Assembly (NCBI GenBank): GCA_003140835.1 | Contig: PLLA01000040.1 | Coordinates: 7,182-41,374, forward strand | Length of the DNA stretch: 34,193 bases | From: Candidatus Tumulicola scandinaviensis | GTDB lineage: Bacteria > Vulcanimicrobiota > Vulcanimicrobiia > Vulcanimicrobiales > Vulcanimicrobiaceae | Reading direction: 5' to 3' | In this document: piece by piece, positions 25,636 to 33,728 of the stretch | Numbering within the stretch: position 1 is the stretch's first letter | How the letters are laid out: every line of letters starts with the position of its first letter | The notes under the pieces: generated by a model | Seen by the model: only the letters and a program-made list of their open reading frames with translations | Told to the model about the DNA's origin: nothing | Databases searched by the model: none | Translations under genes and position numbers: made by a program

Positions 25636-25857
25636 TTAAGCTAGTCGTCGCCGAGGAAGCTCTTCGGCTTCGCGTGCCAGGGTGAGCGTCGAATCCTGTA
25701 AGATCCAATACGCCGACGGCTTTGCGCCGGGAATCTTCTTGAACTTTCGGGGCTTTTGGCCGTAGTCGAACGCATCGGTTGCCGGATCCTTCGCGCGCGA
25801 GGGCGCCAAGATTCGAATTTCACTCGCCTGGGTTGACGCAACAAGTCGACGGAGTTT
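25636..25857 (-). pseudogene. C-terminal fragment of an unrecognised protein
   Basis: A minus-strand frame of about 73 codons between stops. It includes DPATDAFDYGQKPRKFKKIP and AYWILQDSTLTLAREAEELP before a TAA at 25636. It has protein-like composition but no convincing start, so it looks like the tail of a lost gene. I do not recognise the family. Confidence 0.3.
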
Positions 25858-26133
25858 TCAGAGTCCCAGCGCGCGCGCGTACCACGACTGTCAAGCCCCC
25901 TGAGGCCGGCCGGCCCTGATTTCATGTCGACTTCCCGAGCCGTAACGAACACTTGTCACGCGGCGCCGAATGCTCAGGATTTCCAGAGCCTTTACGCGCG
26001 TACAGCGTGGTGCGCGGCTAGGGGGCTTGGGAAACGCGCACCGCACCCTGAAGGTAATGCAAAAAAATGGATTAGATCCGTTAGGAGCTTGCGGCGATGC
26101 TCACCGACTTCCCCTCAGGCAATTCCGGGCCAG
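25858..26133. other. Gap without recognisable gene
   Basis: About 275 bases. Frames cross it on both strands, but none shows a start with ribosome binding site or recognisable motifs. Confidence 0.35.
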
Positions 26134-26634
26134 TCAACGTCTTGAACGGATCGCCGCCGGCGGGGTAATGCCAAAAAGCAATCTTGTCGCTGCTAGTTTA
26201 GCGGAGGCTGGCTCGGCCGATAAGAACGCGGCATCTCGTCCCACGCCCTCCCGTCGAGCAGGCGACTCACGTGATGAGTTTTGTCGAGCTGCAGGGGGAT
26301 CGTCAACGAGATCGCCCAGCAATATCGAGGTCGCAAGATACAATGGGAGTAAGGTCGGCGATTCGGCGGCTTTGACCGTCATTGTGCCGAGGTACATTTG
26401 CCAACGGCTGACTATCTTGTCGCGCTCTGACCGCTCAGGACGACTCTTCTCGAACTCGCCTAAGTCGTTCACGGTCGCTCTAATCGCGGCAACCCACTTC
26501 AGAAGCAAGTCACGCGCGTCGTCCATCGCTGAATCCGATGTGAGGGGCTCATCCGGTTCCACAAGTAGCACGGTTTGCGACGGCGGCCGCATCATCTTCC
26601 ACGCAAAGCTCTTGGTTTGGTGTCGTCGGCGCAT
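26134..26634 (-). CDS. Hypothetical helical protein
   Basis: 166 codons from an ATG at 26634; an internal ATG leading to MDDARDLLLKW is a reasonable alternative start. The middle part, with DLLLKWVAAIRATVNDLGEF and LGTMTVKAAESPTLLPLYLA, looks like amphipathic helices. The last 50 residues are Arg/Ser/Ala-rich and look disordered. There is no signal peptide or recognised domain. It is divergent from the small gene at 26669. Codon pattern looks like true coding, but the family is unknown to me. Confidence 0.45.
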   Translation of the reverse strand: MRRRHQTKSFAWKMMRPPSQTVLLVEPDEPLTSDSAMDDARDLLLKWVAAIRATVNDLGEFEKSRPERSERDKIVSRWQMYLGTMTVKAAESPTLLPLYLATSILLGDLVDDPPAARQNSSRESPARREGVGRDAAFLSAEPASAKLAATRLLFGITPPAAIRSRR

Positions 26635-26668
26635 CCTAAAACAAGCAGGCCCTTTGCGGGGTAACGAG

Positions 26669-26875
26669 TTGAGCGAAATAAAGTTCTTTATAGAGCAACG
26701 AGCGCGGGGCGACTATGCCATTCGTGAACCACACTCTTTACGCGCAAGTGCGGTTGCGCTGACGCAGAAGAAGGCGGTCGCGTTGGCCCGCGAGATGAAC
26801 CCCGACGCGGCGATTCATGTCGAGCGAGTGAGGGACATGGGCAACGGCTCTCCGGGTAAGTGGCGCAAGATATAA
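26669..26875 (+). CDS. Small DUF2188-like protein
   Basis: 68 residues from a TTG start. The pattern FFIEQRARGDYAIREPHSLR, then SAVALTQKKAVALAREMNPD and a final IHVERVRDMGNGSPGKWRKI, resembles the DUF2188 layout: a beta hairpin, a helix of the AxxxAxxxA type, and a last strand with a polar HGxxG-like loop. The function of that family is unknown. The frame is open far upstream but without protein character there. The ribosome binding site is weak. Confidence 0.45.
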   Translation: MSEIKFFIEQRARGDYAIREPHSLRASAVALTQKKAVALAREMNPDAAIHVERVRDMGNGSPGKWRKI

Positions 26876-27517
26876 GTTGTAACGGCCCCGACCGAACTGT
26901 CCGGTACCGTCGCGTGACTTTGAATAGGCCGTCAAATCGCGAATCGGGAATGAGGAACCATTCTCCTGCAGTTATAGGGGTAAACTCGACGGAGGGGCCA
27001 ATACCACCGCCTGCATTTGGACGACTTCCGCCATGGTACTCTTCCATTGCCTGCCGATTCATGAAGAGGATGAGGCATCGACTAGGTACCTGCAACACGA
27101 GAATGTCCGGTGGTTTGCGGCGAAAGTCTATAGTGTCGGTGGCTGACGCCACAAGCTCAACATCAGCTTGGCGGACTTCGACCGGCGACCGCAAACGTAC
27201 AACGTCGAGGACCGTTGCGGTAGCGAAAATGCGACGAAACTTATCGCGCTGCCTCATTTGATTTCGCAGCGAATATCGATGTGCCAACCTTTTAGGCTCT
27301 CTGGCGGCCTGCGCCGACACCGCAGCTCGCGCCCCGTGAGGTCTCAAGCGGCGCTTAATGCCCGGTAGGGTCCGACCCGACCAACTTACACCCCGTGCCG
27401 TTTCGCCTCGACCGTTGCCGCTGCAGACCCAGCCACCTGGGGATATTGGATCAGGACTCGACTCGCTCCGCCGCGAAGGCAAGAGCCAACCTTTGGAACT
27501 AGAGAGGGTGCTATACG
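26876..27517. other. Long gap with one open antisense frame
   Basis: 640 bases without a gene I can defend. A minus-strand frame from an ATG at 27260 runs open through KFRRIFATATVLDVVRL and ILVLQVPSRCLILFMNRQ, and continues across the antisense of the gene at 26669. It has some coding feel but no ribosome binding site, and it would fully overlap the DUF2188-like gene. Confidence 0.3.
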
Positions 27518-27788
27518 ATGATTCGGTTGTTCGTCCGCCTCAACGTCGCAGACTACCCCGCGTGGCGAAAGGCCTACGATGATTTCGGGCCCGAGCGCGG
27601 ACCCCTTGGCGTGACTGGGCATGCTGTATTTCAATCCGTCGATAAACCTGAACGATGTGACGGTCTAGCATGACTTCGAGAGCGTCGAGAAGGCCAAGGA
27701 GTTCGCTTCGTCGCAGCGACTGCGCGACGTGATGCAAGAGGCCGGAGTCAGCGGCCAACCAGAAATCTGGTTCGTAAGGCCGGCTTAA
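27518..27788 (+). pseudogene. Small monooxygenase-like (ABM-type dimeric alpha-beta barrel) gene, broken
   Basis: The ATG has a GAGGGTG ribosome binding site and begins MIRLFVRLNVADYPAWRKAY, then FGPERGPLGVTGHAVFQSVD. After one frameshift near 27645 the second half reads NDVTV, a TAG, HDFESVEKAKEFASSQRLRD and VSGQPEIWFVRPA to the stop at 27786. The layout fits small ABM-like proteins of about 90 residues. The TAG sits where an aromatic residue is expected, one base away from a TAC tyrosine codon. Two lesions make it a pseudogene unless both are sequencing errors. Confidence 0.65.
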
Positions 27789-27936
27789 AAACCCGAGTCT
27801 CCTTTGGGTCTGCTAATTTGGTCGGTTGTGCGATACAGCGCCGAAGGGACCGATTCGGCTTTGCATGAACAAGGTAGCCGCGCAGACGGGATTCGGGTGA
27901 CTCATACCGTGCAAGCTGTTATGGAGCAGGGCTGGA

Positions 27937-28419
27937 GTGTTCACCCGATTCGCCTCGCGACTCGCAGTCGTCGCTGCTTTCAGTTGCGCCCTCACTGGCT
28001 GCGCCGCCCAAGCGCCGCCCACAAACTGGACGCTATGGTATATCCCGAACGAGTCCAAAGCCGTAGTCACGCTCTCAAAGCTCTGCCACACGTTAGTTTT
28101 TTCCAATCCGCCGGATGCGAAGACTTTCCGAGTCGTAACGGTCAGGGGCCTAGGTGGAAGCGGCAAAATCGTAGAGAGTGGTGTTTTTCTGAGCACTGGC
28201 GATGCGTTCAATGGACCGCTCGAACTTGGACCAGCTACAATCCATGACGAAAGCACCGGGTCGGACTTGCGAGTGGACGTTGTGTATACCATCGACTCGT
28301 ACCTGAACGCGAAGACCAGAGCAGATGCCGATTGTCCGCCTCCTGCACGAACCCCCAAGCGGGCAATTCAGGCGGCTAATCCGAGGTCGATACCTCAGCC
28401 ACAAGGTACGCGAGGTTGA
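27937..28419 (+). CDS. Small hypothetical lipoprotein
   Basis: 160 residues from a GTG start. The signal peptide is MFTRFASRLAVVAAFSC with lipobox ALTGC (cysteine about residue 22). The mature part has a beta-rich look (ESKAVVTLSKLCHTLVF, TFRVVTVRGLGGSGKIVES) and a proline/arginine-rich tail (DCPPPARTPKRAIQ). I do not recognise the family. Its stop is 2 bases before the ATG of the next gene at 28422, so the two are probably co-transcribed. Confidence 0.6.
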   Translation: MFTRFASRLAVVAAFSCALTGCAAQAPPTNWTLWYIPNESKAVVTLSKLCHTLVFSNPPDAKTFRVVTVRGLGGSGKIVESGVFLSTGDAFNGPLELGPATIHDESTGSDLRVDVVYTIDSYLNAKTRADADCPPPARTPKRAIQAANPRSIPQPQGTRG

Positions 28420-28421
28420 GG

Positions 28422-28742
28422 ATGAGCACCGTTGTAGGCGATGGTCAGAACGGATACCGCAGATGGGGCAAAGCCATCTACGTCGCGGTCAATGAGTGCA
28501 TCGGCCCGGAAGCCGGAGCATATCAGGGTGATGGTTGCTATGAGAACGTCTTATTCGGACATAGCATGGCCTACGGCAAAGCCGGTAACGACGGCTTCGT
28601 GCAGTTCGTCGTCACCCTGGCGGGCAACAGTCCGTGGCCTGGACGGCACCGCAATACGACTTATCGGTGGAGAGACGAGTCCGATGTTGCGAAAGTCGCT
28701 CGCGAATTAGTCGAGGTATATGACGACCTTCGTCGGGCGTGA
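28422..28742 (+). CDS. Hypothetical protein downstream of small lipoprotein
   Basis: 106 residues from an ATG, with GAGG directly upstream (a TTG 6 bases earlier is also in frame). Segments are AIYVAVNECIGPEAGAYQGD, YENVLFGHSMAYGKAGNDGF and a helical C-terminus ESDVAKVARELVEVYDDLRR. No signal peptide, transmembrane segment or known domain is seen. Tight spacing to the lipoprotein gene suggests a related role. Confidence 0.5.
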   Translation: MSTVVGDGQNGYRRWGKAIYVAVNECIGPEAGAYQGDGCYENVLFGHSMAYGKAGNDGFVQFVVTLAGNSPWPGRHRNTTYRWRDESDVAKVARELVEVYDDLRRA

Positions 28743-28965
28743 AGCGCGCTTGTAGGGGATCGCTGCGTTCTAGCCCTTGGTCGTCTCGATACGGCAGCTC
28801 TCCTTAGCCATCAACTTTGTTGCGCACCGGCGCCAGCTTGCGGGCGAGCAGTGGACGAAGCGAGTCATCGTCTTCGATCGTCGCGGCGCTCGCAAAACAT
28901 TCCACACGCCTGCAGAATCTAGAGGCGACGCTGGATTAGTCGAAGCTCAAGCTGAGAAGGCAAAG
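28743..28965. other. Gap between convergent genes
   Basis: About 220 bases. A + strand frame (28777-28995) overlaps the end of the unit 5 regulator and has no ribosome binding site; I do not call it. No terminator is evident. Confidence 0.35.
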
Positions 28966-30585
28966 CTAACGCGAGCTTCGGGGACCCGGCGCTGAATGTT
29001 CCTTTGCGCCGATATTTCGCAGTAGTCTCCGCGCAGCGGACGCATACTTCGCCTGACCGGAAACCTGTGCCATGAGTTTATACGCTGCTGCTAAGCGACC
29101 ACCGGTGTTCGTCATTTCAATCGAGCCGATCGCCGCGGTCATGATTCGCCGGGCACGCGCGGGCTCACCGAGGCCGATCAGTGCTTTGATTTGAAGCAAG
29201 AGTGCTTCGCCAATCAACCGACCCAAACCGAGTTGCTCGAAACTCGTCTCGGCTGCCTCCGCGGCTAACAGCGCGGGCGCCCAATCCTGTAGGGCGACGT
29301 GGAGCCGCGCTACCGTGAGTTGGGCGGGACCCTGCCGTGCAGCGTTCCCGACGACCATCTCGCACAGCGCTACAACGTGGATGTGCGCCGCTCGTAAGTC
29401 GCCAATCTCGATAAATGCATTCGAAAGCTCGTACAATACGCGCGCGCGCTCCTGCCAGGCGAACATCGAGGACATCTCGGCCGGCGCACCGAGCAGATCG
29501 ATTGCGGCCTGAGGGCGCTTTTGAAGTCGATACGCTCCTGCCAGTCTCGCGGCTACGCCGAGAGCGTCGTTAGTAAGGCCGAACAGCAGCGCTTGCCGAT
29601 AGCACTCCTTGAGATCCAGTTCCGCTTTCTCAAGACGTAGGCCACTGAAGATATCGAGTGCGGCGGCTTTCGACTGGGCCGTAATGCGAAGCCGCCGGTC
29701 GATTCGTTCGTTGTGCTCGGTGATGTCACGCGCTTCGCCCACCAGCGCTCGCGCCGACTCGATCTCGCCTCGCCCCATGAGAACCGCCGACTCTACGAGG
29801 AGCGCGTTTGCAAGTGCGTTATGAATGCGGATATCGCCAGCTCCGCTTGCCCAGGACTCGAGCTGTGAAGCACTGCGGTGCGCTAGCTGTGCGGCCGTTC
29901 GCACATCCCACGCGCCCAGCGCAACGTCTGCTGCCAATACATCGGCCTCCGCCTCACGCCATTCGTGACCCGCCCGCACGCGTCGAGCAAGCGCCCTCGC
30001 GATCTCGGTTCGATCGCGTGCCATCGCAAGGCGGTCGGATCGAAGATACAGATATGCCAGGTGAATCTCGATATCCGCGCGTTGATCGGGATTGTCCAAG
30101 TCGTCGGCGAGCCGCTCGAGCATATCGGCGGCCGGCCGCCAGTGGCCACCATTTTCCAGGGCTTGGCTTAACGCAACATGATCCGCGCAGCGATCACTCA
30201 TCACGCTGATCGGCTGCGAACGCGGCGGCATCGGATCCGCAAACAACCTTTGGGAAATCCAACGCAACGCTGTTCGCCGCTCCCGATACAACTGGCGCCT
30301 TGAGATATGGAGCGACTTCGCTACGCCCGTTGCGTTCTCGCCATGGACGTCGCACCGCTGCAAAATCGCTCGCCGCCTTGGCGAAAGCTCGTCAAGGATC
30401 TGCGACAGACCGCGTGCGAGAAGGTCAACGATATCAGCCGGGGCGCCCTGCGACCGTTGTGGGAGTAGGGTTGCAAGCCGAGTGACGATCGCTTGCGAAT
30501 CTGCGCGGTTCGAAGCGTCCAGATGTCGCACCAAGTCGACGCAGACTTGCAACGTTGCCTCGTCAATTCGCCGTCTAGAATGCAC
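28966..30585 (-). CDS. HTH-TPR regulator, unit 5
   Basis: 539-residue regulator-like protein from a GTG at 30585; the frame is open a further 19 codons without a better start. A shortened RHL motif, LVRHLDASNR, is at 18-27. ILDELSPRRRAILQRCDVHG (63-82) leads to the helix-turn-helix VAKSLHISRRQLYRERRTAL (88-107). TPR-like repeats follow. The segment RRRAILQRCD...YRERRTAL is closest to unit 2, where it reads RSRVIIARCD...YRERREAL. GC content resembles the arginine operon rather than units 2 and 4. It is divergent from the lipoprotein at 30926 across 340 bases. Inferred cytoplasmic DNA-binding regulator. Confidence 0.8.
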   Translation of the reverse strand: MHSRRRIDEATLQVCVDLVRHLDASNRADSQAIVTRLATLLPQRSQGAPADIVDLLARGLSQILDELSPRRRAILQRCDVHGENATGVAKSLHISRRQLYRERRTALRWISQRLFADPMPPRSQPISVMSDRCADHVALSQALENGGHWRPAADMLERLADDLDNPDQRADIEIHLAYLYLRSDRLAMARDRTEIARALARRVRAGHEWREAEADVLAADVALGAWDVRTAAQLAHRSASQLESWASGAGDIRIHNALANALLVESAVLMGRGEIESARALVGEARDITEHNERIDRRLRITAQSKAAALDIFSGLRLEKAELDLKECYRQALLFGLTNDALGVAARLAGAYRLQKRPQAAIDLLGAPAEMSSMFAWQERARVLYELSNAFIEIGDLRAAHIHVVALCEMVVGNAARQGPAQLTVARLHVALQDWAPALLAAEAAETSFEQLGLGRLIGEALLLQIKALIGLGEPARARRIMTAAIGSIEMTNTGGRLAAAYKLMAQVSGQAKYASAARRLLRNIGAKEHSAPGPRSSR

Positions 30586-30925
30586 CCCGAGAGTTTCGCC
30601 GCCATAATGCTCGGCGTCCCTTCCCGGGGCGGAAAAGTTGTCTCAATGTGCCATCGATCGCGCTAGGTGGGCGATGACGACCTCCCCGAACACGACTAGA
30701 ACCTCGCAGCACGCCTTCGGGTAGCAGAACGGCACTCATGCGCCACCGGGTGGAGGTACCTCGGACACCCTTACCAGCCCAGGGATCCGATGCTTTCTTT
30801 GCCGGCGCCGCCGAGTACTTGCCCTTGTACCGCAAGGCAGCCGAAATACTAGCGATGACGGCCGAGCGGTTCTCGATAAAACCCGGTAGCACACTTTGAT
30901 AAAAGAAAAAGGGGTAACTCACGTA
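30586..30925. promoter_or_regulatory. Divergent intergenic region of unit 5
   Basis: 340 bases between divergent starts, longer than in the other divergent units. It holds no convincing small gene. The ribosome binding site AAGGGG at 30909-30914 precedes the ATG at 30926 by 11 bases and is the reason for choosing that start over the in-frame TTG at 30896. The two-box motif of units 3 and 4 is not seen. Confidence 0.35.
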
Positions 30926-31942
30926 ATGAGAACTTCGAGTTCGGCCCAGCGCGCGTTAGGCGTAGCAGCCGCAGTTGCCATACTCGCCGGCTGTAGCAAC
31001 GGTGGGTCACAGGTCGCACCCTCAGGCGCAATGCAGCAGAACGCTGTTCGGTCGGGTTTGGGCACGAAATCGACGGGTAACCCGTTCACTCTCATAACAA
31101 AAACCGGCGGAGTGATCGTGCATCCGGACCGTAGTCCGTCACGGATGGATCCGGAGGCCACGACGAAAACCCTGCTCTACATCTCCGACGCGGGCACCAA
31201 TGACGTGTACGTTTACACGTATCCGCAGGGTAAGCTCACCGGAACGCTGACGGGCTTCAACTCGCCGTTTGGCGAGTGCGTGGACAAAACCGGCAATGTT
31301 TGGATCACGAATGCGGGATCGTCACAGATCATCGAGTACGCCCACGGCGGCACGACCCCAATCGCGACACTGGAGGACCCGGGTCAAGCCCCTGCCGGCT
31401 GCTCTGCCAACGTGAAGAACGGGGATCTCGCCGTCACGAACCTCAACCCCACGAGCGGTGGGGGGGCGGGCAGCGTTTCAGTCTACAAGAACGCCCAGGC
31501 TAATCCGACGACCTACTCGGATGCGAGCCTCTATCGGCCGTATTTCCTGGGCTACGACAATAAGGGGAACCTCTTCGTGGATGGCACCAACGCCAGCGCC
31601 GTCTTCGCCTATGCCGAGCTTCCCAGAGGCAAAAAGAAGTTCACGAACATTACGCTGAACGTGAGCATCTCATCCCCCGGCGGTGTTCAGTGGGACGGTA
31701 ATTACATTGCTGTCGGAGATGAGGGGGGGGCAATCTATCAGACCTCGGGGGGAACCGTCGTCGGCACCACTACACTCACCGGTGCAAGCTTCGTCCTTCA
31801 GTTCTTCATCGAGAAGAGCAAGGTCGTCGTGCCGGACGTCGGCAACAAGAACGCTGGCATTTACAAATACCCGACCGGCGGTTCGCCTACGACGACCATC
31901 TCTGGCCTCTCGGCACCGGTTGGCTCGGCGGTCAGCAAGTGA
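30926..31942 (+). CDS. Beta-propeller lipoprotein, unit 5
   Basis: 338-residue predicted lipoprotein. The signal peptide has lipobox ILAGC (cysteine about residue 23). Repeats include LLYISDAGTNDVYVYTYPQG, ECVDKTGNVWITNAGSSQII, GYDNKGNLFVDGTNASAVFA, GVQWDGNYIAVGDEGGAIYQ and VPDVGNKNAGIYKYPTGGSP. These give the NHL-like rhythm seen in the unit 1, 2 and 6 proteins. Structurally it is nearest to unit 1 in repeat wording (YSQKTG, YPYGSTTP versus YTYPQG, YAHGGTTP). It is divergent from the unit 5 regulator. No clear terminator follows. Confidence 0.8.
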   Translation: MRTSSSAQRALGVAAAVAILAGCSNGGSQVAPSGAMQQNAVRSGLGTKSTGNPFTLITKTGGVIVHPDRSPSRMDPEATTKTLLYISDAGTNDVYVYTYPQGKLTGTLTGFNSPFGECVDKTGNVWITNAGSSQIIEYAHGGTTPIATLEDPGQAPAGCSANVKNGDLAVTNLNPTSGGGAGSVSVYKNAQANPTTYSDASLYRPYFLGYDNKGNLFVDGTNASAVFAYAELPRGKKKFTNITLNVSISSPGGVQWDGNYIAVGDEGGAIYQTSGGTVVGTTTLTGASFVLQFFIEKSKVVVPDVGNKNAGIYKYPTGGSPTTTISGLSAPVGSAVSK

Positions 31943-32030
31943 TGGCCTGGAAATCACGGAAGAGCAATTGGGTTTTTGTCCTGTGCGCGTGCCGCAACTC
32001 CTGCTCTCCGTAGCTGACGTCTGGACGATG

Positions 32031-32077
32031 AATGAAACTGAAGTGATTCGACGCCGATTCGCGTCACTGCATTCATT
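32031..32077. repeat. Imperfect inverted repeat
   Basis: AATGAA with AAGTGA on one side and TCACT with TTCATT on the other, about 20 bases apart in the centre. It lies between the unit 5 lipoprotein and the dispersed repeat, and could be an operator or the site where the unit 5 transcript ends. Confidence 0.3.
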
Positions 32078-32100
32078 CAGTAGCCCACGGCGTGTAACCA

Positions 32101-32193
32101 AACGCGGGCGACGCGGTGTCCCTTTCCGCGGAGAAGAAACCTGTACCGGCCAGGTGCCCGAAACGCCGGTTCCCCTCTGAGTTTCCCTGTATC
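32101..32193. repeat. Dispersed repeat, copy B
   Basis: Second copy of the element at 20201-20292, in the same orientation. It ends within a few bases of where similarity to the unit 2 regulator begins (about 32192), so the element marks the breakpoint that removed a regulator gene. Confidence 0.75.
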
Positions 32194-32229
32194 AGATTTG
32201 TGAGCTAGGAATCCGGACGCGTATCGCAC
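32190..32229 (-). pseudogene. 5' stub of a lost unit 6 regulator
   Basis: Reading minus from a GTG at 32229 gives MRYASGFLAHKSD, against MRCPAADVLAHKTD at the start of the unit 2 regulator. Nucleotides match well, with a one-codon difference in length. Beyond about 14 codons similarity stops at the dispersed repeat. The regulator that once faced the lipoprotein at 32286 is therefore gone. Confidence 0.65.
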
Positions 32230-32285
32230 TAGCCTTATCTGTCTTTAGAGCTGGGACTCATACTTATCCGACGGGAGCTGAAACT
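32230..32285 (+). promoter_or_regulatory. Promoter of unit 6 lipoprotein, homologous to unit 2
   Basis: 56 bases with CTGTCTT, ACTCATACTTATCCGA and a GGGAGC ribosome binding site, aligned with 14468-14521. Conservation of these blocks after loss of the local regulator suggests control by the unit 2 regulator in trans. Confidence 0.5.
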
Positions 32286-33278
32286 ATGACGCGATTTTGT
32301 ATTCGACACTGGCTCGCTAATGGGGCGGCTATGTTTACGCTAGCGGCGTGCTCTTCCGCTTCTCTAACACCGCAGAATCCACCCCTCGCACAGCCGGTGA
32401 CGCTTTCGCACACGAGCGGAATCGCCGGCGCACTCAAAACGAGCGGCGGTTTTCTGAAACGTACTGGGGCGCAAAACTTTCTTTTTGTGGGAGACGATGG
32501 TACGAGTAGCGTATGGCTTCTCGATCCCACGCAGTCGGGCATGCCACCAATCGGGCAGATCACTGATGGTGTAAATGGACCGGCTGGATTGGGCGCCGAT
32601 AGCGAGGGAACGCTCTACGTCACTAATCAGGCTTCGTCTCCCCCATCCGTCGCTGTGTACCCGGCCGGGCACCTACACCCGTCGCTGCAACTAACGAATG
32701 GCATCAAACTTCCGTGGGCCGTTGCGGCTGATTCGCAAAGAACCGTCTATGTCAGCAATCCATTTGCTTCACCGGCCAACGTAGTTGCATATAAAGCGGG
32801 CCAATCTACTCCGTTCGAGACCATCATTGGGTTTTCAGCTCCTATTGGACTTACTGTCGACAAGCTCAACAACCTTTATGTAGCCGATTTGCGTAATGGA
32901 GTCTATGTGGTTCCTTTTGGCTCGGAAACGCCAACGAACCTGAACCTACAGGACCTCGTCAATGCAACGAGCATCGCGGTCGATGCTAGAGGCGTCTTAT
33001 CTGTTTCATCTATCGGCGGTCCATCAAACCCAGCCGAAATACTCCGGTATGGTAAGGGGAAAACAATTCCCACTATGATAATTACTAATAATGTCTATAG
33101 CCCGCAGTATGTCACCTACGCTCGTGCTTTGCACACGCTATATGTAACGATGCAAGGGGGTAGTCCAGGCTCCTCCTACGTGGCTGGCTTCAAGGCTGGT
33201 CAGCGCAAGGCATGGGTATTTGGTTTTAACCCACTTGCTGCCGTGGGGCTGGGCTTTAGTACGAACTCAAAGTGGTAA
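32286..33278 (+). CDS. Beta-propeller lipoprotein, unit 6 (paralogue of unit 2)
   Basis: 330-residue predicted lipoprotein, close paralogue of 14522-15517 along its whole length. Both have CIRHWLANG, the same lipobox TLAAC/ALAAC, SLTPQN, and repeats such as QRTVYVSNPFAS, NVVAYKAGQS, DKLNNLYVADL and the end STNSKW. Differences are scattered substitutions with two small gaps (AGGSPGSSYV versus DNGGYV near the end, and ISSIGGPSNPAEI versus DIGNPRANPSIPARI). The reading frame is intact and has a ribosome binding site, so it is probably functional although it has no complete neighbouring regulator. Exported, NHL-like propeller by pattern; role unknown. Confidence 0.82.
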   Translation: MTRFCIRHWLANGAAMFTLAACSSASLTPQNPPLAQPVTLSHTSGIAGALKTSGGFLKRTGAQNFLFVGDDGTSSVWLLDPTQSGMPPIGQITDGVNGPAGLGADSEGTLYVTNQASSPPSVAVYPAGHLHPSLQLTNGIKLPWAVAADSQRTVYVSNPFASPANVVAYKAGQSTPFETIIGFSAPIGLTVDKLNNLYVADLRNGVYVVPFGSETPTNLNLQDLVNATSIAVDARGVLSVSSIGGPSNPAEILRYGKGKTIPTMIITNNVYSPQYVTYARALHTLYVTMQGGSPGSSYVAGFKAGQRKAWVFGFNPLAAVGLGFSTNSKW

Positions 33279-33318
33279 GTGTGCACAAATATGTATAAAT
33301 TTACCATCTGAAAAAAGC

Positions 33319-33346
33319 GGGAGCCCGGATGGAAGTCCGGGCCCTC
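33319..33346 (+). terminator. Terminator after unit 6 lipoprotein
   Basis: Hairpin with core GCCCGGA / TCCGGGC flanked by GGGA and CCTC, then TTCTCATTTT. It starts 41 bases after the stop. Confidence 0.7.
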
Positions 33347-33413
33347 TTCTCATTTTGCAGTGAGCGTCACAACCTGAAGAACCTACCGGCGCCACACAGA
33401 ATCACGCGGTTGC

Positions 33414-33701
33414 AAGCGCGTCGACCGTTGGGCCTACGAACACGGGACCGAGTTGCTTTTTATTCAACCGGGAAAGCCGAGGCAAAATGCGCTCATCGAA
33501 TCGTTCAACTCCCGAGTTCGGGACGAACTTCTCAATGCAAATCGCTACCGCACGATCTTCGAAGCCCGCGCCGGCGCAGAAGCGTGGCGACGATCTTACA
33601 ACAGCGTTCATCCTCATAGCCCGCTCGGCGACATGACGCCCGAGGAATTCCTCGCACTTTACGAAATTAGCCAACCTCCACAGATACCACTGGCCGCATG
33701 A
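33414..33701 (+). mobile_element. IS3-family transposase OrfB, C-terminal fragment
   Basis: About 95 codons reading WAYEHGTELLFIQPGKPRQN, ALIESFNSRVRDELLN, EAWRRSYNSVHPHSPLGDMT and PEEFLALYE to a TGA at 33699. This is the end of the rve integrase domain of IS3-type transposases, including the catalytic glutamate in the IESFN segment. The two catalytic aspartates and OrfA are absent, and the 5' side abuts the unit 6 terminator. It is an inactive remnant. Confidence 0.85.
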
Positions 33702-33728
33702 CGGGACCTAGCCCACATGCCTGACGTT

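Noticed and set aside
26688-27482. Minus-strand frame of 264 codons over the DUF2188-like gene
   Set aside because: No ribosome binding site, low-complexity ends and complete overlap with a small gene that has better protein character. Only noted as an open frame in the gap.
30575-30922. Minus-strand frame in the unit 5 divergent region
   Set aside because: It occupies the promoter region, has no start signal and has an arginine/serine-rich translation without recognisable motifs.
8570-33278. CRISPR array or tRNA/rRNA genes in the island
   Set aside because: The only regular repeats found are the coding blade repeats of the unit 3 lipoprotein. No short repeat-spacer pattern and no tRNA or rRNA sequence was noticed.
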